Of a stretch of DNA of 64,000 bases, positions 61,181 through 64,000 are shown in pieces. Where the stretch lies: positions 372,001 to 436,000 of the forward strand of contig JBBILX010000001.1 of assembly GCA_037444685.1 (NCBI GenBank). The letters are read 5' to 3'. The position numbers and the translations under genes are program-made. Numbering within the stretch: position 1 is the first letter of the stretch; every line of letters begins with the position of its first letter. The DNA comes from UBA964 sp037444685 (GTDB lineage Bacteria > Pseudomonadota > Gammaproteobacteria > Steroidobacterales > Steroidobacteraceae). The notes beneath the pieces are model-generated. The model worked only from the letters and a program-made list of their open reading frames with translations, searched no databases and was not told the DNA's origin.

Positions 61181-62127
61181 GGCCGCACGCGGCGCAGCGT
61201 CGCCGGCTGGTCGCGACGGGGCTGACGCTGACCGCTGCGTCGCTGCTCGCGACCGGGTGCACGACGGCAGCCGAGCCGCGGGTTGCAATCGTCGACATCC
61301 GGCTGCGCGTGGATGCGGCGCGCGAGCTGCCGCTGCGCATGTTCCACCCGCAGCACGGCCGGCGACTGCCCGTGGTCCTGTTCTCGCACGGGGCCTATTC
61401 GTCGGGCGAGGACTACGACCCCCTGCTGCGCGCCTGGGCCGCTGATGGCTTCGTCGTGCTCGCGCCGACGCATCGTGATTCGACGCGACTCGGCGTGAAG
61501 CGCGGCAGCAATGATCCGCGCTATTTTGGCTGGCGCCTCGACGACATGGAGGCGATCATCGCCGGGCTCGCCGCCATCGTCGAGCGCGTGCCCGCCCTCG
61601 CCGGCCGTCTCGATGCGACGAGAGTGGCGGCCACCGGGCATTCTTTCGGTGGCCTCGTCGCGCAGACGCTCGGCGGCGCCACGTACCGAGATGTCTCGAG
61701 CGGGCAGCCGGTCTCGCGCCGGCTCGCCAGCGTTCGCGCCGTGATCATCTTCAGCGGTGCCGGCGTCATGGAACCTCTGTTGGGCACCTCGGACTTCGCC
61801 ACGCTGTCGGTGCCGACGCTGGTGACCGTCGGCACCGACGACCTCGCTCAGGCACCGGGCCTGACCGGCTATGCCTGGCGGCGCCAGCCGTATGACCTCG
61901 TGCCGCCCGGTCAAAAGTATCTGCTGACGCTCGAGGGCGCCGATCACTATCTCGGTGGATCCGTGGGCCGCAACGACCTGCCGCGCTCGCCAAACGCGGC
62001 CCGATATCTCGAGGCCTTCAACGTGACGAGCCGCGCGTTCCTGCGCCGCTATCTCCGGAACCCGGGCCACCTCGGCGCCCCGCTGCGCACGCCGGCGCTG
62101 CCGCTCGCACGACTCGAACGGCGCTGA
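61177..62127 (+). CDS. Exported alpha/beta-hydrolase (PAF-acetylhydrolase/dienelactone-like)
   Basis: This 316-residue hydrolase has an Arg-rich N-terminus and hydrophobic stretch ending LLATGC, which resembles a lipoprotein signal but with an imperfect lipobox (Leu at -4). The fold shows FSHGAYSSGEDY (oxyanion hole), nucleophile Ser156 in GHSFGGL, and later an Asp (VGTDDLAQ) and His (GADHYLGG) completing the triad. The ATG at 61177 overlaps the flavoprotein stop (ATGA), so it follows that enzyme on one transcript. Ester or lactone hydrolysis in the envelope is likely. Confidence 0.86.
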   Translation: MRPHAAQRRRLVATGLTLTAASLLATGCTTAAEPRVAIVDIRLRVDAARELPLRMFHPQHGRRLPVVLFSHGAYSSGEDYDPLLRAWAADGFVVLAPTHRDSTRLGVKRGSNDPRYFGWRLDDMEAIIAGLAAIVERVPALAGRLDATRVAATGHSFGGLVAQTLGGATYRDVSSGQPVSRRLASVRAVIIFSGAGVMEPLLGTSDFATLSVPTLVTVGTDDLAQAPGLTGYAWRRQPYDLVPPGQKYLLTLEGADHYLGGSVGRNDLPRSPNAARYLEAFNVTSRAFLRRYLRNPGHLGAPLRTPALPLARLERR

Positions 62128-62145
62128 CCCCCGCGAGGCCAGCGC

Positions 62146-62658
62146 TCACTTCGTCGCGGCCTTGAGCGCCGCCACGATCTGTCGCCGCGCCTCCGGGTCT
62201 TCGATGGGCGAATAACGCATGCGGTGCCGGCCGCCCAGGAATGCCTCGGGATTGGCGATCAGTTCCTCTACCCTCCGGTCGTCCCAGACCAGGCCACTCC
62301 GGCCGGCCTCGACGAAGGCGCGCGAGTAGTAGAAGCCCGGTGCGCTGCCCGCGCGACGGCCGAACACACGATGCAGATTGGGACCGACGCCGTGCGGGCC
62401 GCCCTGTTCGAAGCTGTGGCAGAAGCGGCACCACATGAAGTCCTTCTCGGTCTGGCCACTCAGCACGGGTGGCTCGCCGACCCCGAGATAGGGATCGACC
62501 GGCGGCGGCGGCCCAGGCTCGACCAGCTGCTTGCTCGTCGTGAACGGCACGACGCCGAACACACGGTAGGGCGTCCACGCGGCGAGCGCCAGCAGCGCCG
62601 CGAAGACGAGGCCATGCACGATCTTCCAGCCGATCGGGTAGGCGTCCGGGTGGCTCAT
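62146..62658 (-). CDS. Membrane-anchored cytochrome c, class I
   Basis: This 170-residue protein has one N-terminal transmembrane anchor (about 12-28), a Pro-rich linker and a c-type cytochrome domain. Heme binds at Cys77-x2-Cys80-His81, and Met147 is the likely axial ligand. VGPNLHRVFGRRAGS matches cytochrome c2/c-550 proteins. It lies one base downstream of the cytochrome b561 gene, so both probably form one electron-transfer pair in the inner membrane. It is convergent with the hydrolase gene (18 bases). Confidence 0.9.
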   Translation of the reverse strand: MSHPDAYPIGWKIVHGLVFAALLALAAWTPYRVFGVVPFTTSKQLVEPGPPPPVDPYLGVGEPPVLSGQTEKDFMWCRFCHSFEQGGPHGVGPNLHRVFGRRAGSAPGFYYSRAFVEAGRSGLVWDDRRVEELIANPEAFLGGRHRMRYSPIEDPEARRQIVAALKAATK

Positions 62659-62659
62659 C

Positions 62660-63229
62660 TCAGTGTCCCCAGCCGAAGCCAGGCAGCATGCGCCATGGCG
62701 CGATCCGGTATCGCAGCCACTGCCAGAGCGCGACGCAGATGCTGAGGCCGCTCAGATAGAGGATCCAGAAACCGAGCACGCTGTGCAGGTAGCCGAGCGT
62801 CACCGAGACGCGATAGCTCGGCGCGATCAGCGCGGGAACGCTGAAAACGCCGTACCAGCTCACCGCGTGGCCCTCGGACCAGGCGAACAGCGGTCCCGTC
62901 AGGCAGAGCGCGAAAACGGTCAGGTAGAACGCGAAATTGCAATGCCGCGCAAGCGCATCGGCCGGCGCCGGCACGCGCGCCGGTCGCGGCGGCCGCGGCG
63001 TGCGCGCCCAGATCCAGAGCCGCGCGCTCACGAGCAACAGCAGCGTGAGCCCGAGAGAGATGTGATTGTGCTGCAGCGCCTCACGCGCGGCGGTGCCGCG
63101 CGGCGTCACGCCGACCTTGGTCGACTGATACAGCTGCCAGATCACACCGATGAAGATCAGCACTGACAGGATGCGCTCCGCGGCGACCCAGTTCGCGCCC
63201 GGTGGCGCCGCTCGCTCAGTCTGCGACAT
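62660..63229 (-). CDS. Cytochrome b561-family membrane protein
   Basis: This 189-residue four-helix inner-membrane protein has conserved His pairs at 54/56 (QHNHISLG), 96 (ARHCNFA) and 149 (GYLHSVLGFW) for two b-type hemes. The family moves electrons between quinol or superoxide and periplasmic acceptors. It overlaps the 3' end of the serine hydrolase gene by 14 bases and is followed at one base by the cytochrome c gene, so these may form one unit. Confidence 0.9.
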   Translation of the reverse strand: MSQTERAAPPGANWVAAERILSVLIFIGVIWQLYQSTKVGVTPRGTAAREALQHNHISLGLTLLLLVSARLWIWARTPRPPRPARVPAPADALARHCNFAFYLTVFALCLTGPLFAWSEGHAVSWYGVFSVPALIAPSYRVSVTLGYLHSVLGFWILYLSGLSICVALWQWLRYRIAPWRMLPGFGWGH

Positions 63230-63998
63230 CGTCCCCCTCCCCTTCGGCCGGTCTCAACCCGCGCAAGATGGCGTTAGGAATCCGTGCGTCGTCGTAATCC
63301 ATCAGCGCCTCACCGGTCCGCACAATGATGAGGTCACGCGAGGGCACGATGTAGACGCGCTGGCCACCGAAGCCGTCGATGTAGATCATGTCCTCGGCCG
63401 CGAACGGCTCCGAGTGGAACGCCTTGACGGTCTTGTCGTTGTAGCGGCGCAGCTGGCCCGGCGGTGAGCCGAGCCAGACCTGCAGGCCGTAGTTGGGGTT
63501 GGTCGGCGCCGGTGTCGTCATCTCGCGGATCCACTCGGCGGGCACGACCTGCTCGCTCCCGACCCTGCCCCGCTCGAGGATCAGACGACCGACGCGCAAC
63601 CAGCCGCGCGCCGTCGTGTAGAGGCAGCAGAACGTCCGGGCGAGACCGCCTTCGCGGTCCAGCCAGACGTGAGCCGTCGGCGCCCCGAGCCGACTCCAGA
63701 GTCGCTCCGAGAGATATTGCGCATAGCGTTTGCCGGTCGCGCGCTCGAGGATGATGCCGACGAGCTGCGAGCTCGCATTGCTGTACTGGAAATCCGTGCC
63801 GGGCTGCTTGACGAGCGGCAGTCCGAGCACCGTGCGTTCGAGCTGGCTACCAAGCGTGACGCTGAGACCGGTCCAGGTGCCGAAACGTGGCGTCTCGAGG
63901 CCGCTCGACATCTGCAGCAAATGCCGGATCGTGATCGTGCGCCGATCGTCTGCCGCCCACTCGCGCAGATACTTCGACGCTGGCTCGTCGATCGAGCC
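63216..63998 (-). CDS. Beta-lactamase-family serine hydrolase, N-terminus truncated by window edge
   Basis: This is the C-terminal part of a class C beta-lactamase/penicillin-binding-protein-like hydrolase. The frame stays open to the right edge, so the N-terminus with the SxxK nucleophile lies outside. Visible family features are TIRHLLQMSSGLE, FQYSNASSQLVG with the Y-S-N motif (second active-site triad), GWLRVGRLIL and YGLQVWLG. It could be an esterase, D-amino-peptidase or true lactamase. It overlaps the cytochrome b561 gene at its 3' end. Confidence 0.86.
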   Translation of the reverse strand, partial: GSIDEPASKYLREWAADDRRTITIRHLLQMSSGLETPRFGTWTGLSVTLGSQLERTVLGLPLVKQPGTDFQYSNASSQLVGIILERATGKRYAQYLSERLWSRLGAPTAHVWLDREGGLARTFCCLYTTARGWLRVGRLILERGRVGSEQVVPAEWIREMTTPAPTNPNYGLQVWLGSPPGQLRRYNDKTVKAFHSEPFAAEDMIYIDGFGGQRVYIVPSRDLIIVRTGEALMDYDDARIPNAILRGLRPAEGEGDDVAD

Positions 63999-64000
63999 GA

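Noticed and set aside
1..64000. CRISPR arrays, IS elements, prophage genes, tRNA or rRNA genes
   Set aside because: No repeat-spacer pattern, transposase, integrase, phage structural gene, or tRNA-like cloverleaf was found on reading both strands; this was a visual search and short RNAs could be missed.

Overview
The window is GC-rich (about two thirds G+C by eye), very densely coded, and reads as a chromosomal segment of a free-living gammaproteobacterium. The order fabD-fabG-acpP-fabF-pabB-pabC-mltG-tmk-holB-pilZ, a type II secretion operon beside a rhombosortase, and an AddA-like helicase paired with an AddB-like 'probable DNA repair protein' all suggest a lineage near Xanthomonadales/Nevskiales (Steroidobacter-like). 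That placement is an inference from gene content and order. I saw no tRNA, rRNA, IS element, prophage or CRISPR array.

Layout. 0-3.5 kb: the 3' end of a molybdopterin hydroxylase subunit, a PQQ-type sugar dehydrogenase and a DASS anion transporter, all rightward. 3.5-7.6 kb: an M13 metallopeptidase and a PAS-GGDEF-EAL protein, leftward. 7.8-12.8 kb: a small unknown, an orphan degenerate TIR-like protein, an EEP-family phosphodiesterase, a FadJ-type beta-oxidation enzyme and a double cyclic-nucleotide-binding/rhodanese fusion. 12.8-21.6 kb: the leftward fatty-acid/folate/cell-wall/DNA-replication cluster. 21.65-27.95 kb: a rhombosortase divergent from gspGHIJKLMN. 28-34.1 kb: the AddA/AddB-like recombination pair. 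34.1-36.7 kb: an alanine-type aminotransferase and a methyltransferase.

36.8-64 kb is an accessory metabolic region. It holds a His-tailed double cupin with an 84-residue partner, two paralogous OppA-like binding proteins each next to a glutathione S-transferase, two VOC proteins, and a TonB-dependent receptor. It also has a complete OppBCDF transporter in a tightly overlapping operon with an MFS permease, an SDR and a REDY-like small protein. Further right are a sulfurtransferase, a membrane protein, an old-yellow-enzyme/FAD fusion, a GlcD-type FAD oxidase, a fumarate-reductase-like flavoprotein, an alpha/beta hydrolase, a membrane cytochrome c, a cytochrome b561 and a truncated serine hydrolase.

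How it fits together. The right half looks like a self-contained uptake-and-degradation system: outer-membrane receptor, periplasmic binding proteins, inner-membrane ABC and MFS carriers, then glutathione- and flavin-dependent enzymes and a short c-b561 electron path. Its substrate cannot be read from the sequence, and no transcription factor is encoded within it. This is the best candidate here for an undescribed system. The other notable items are the TIR-like protein, the rhombosortase/T2SS pairing and the His-tailed cupin.
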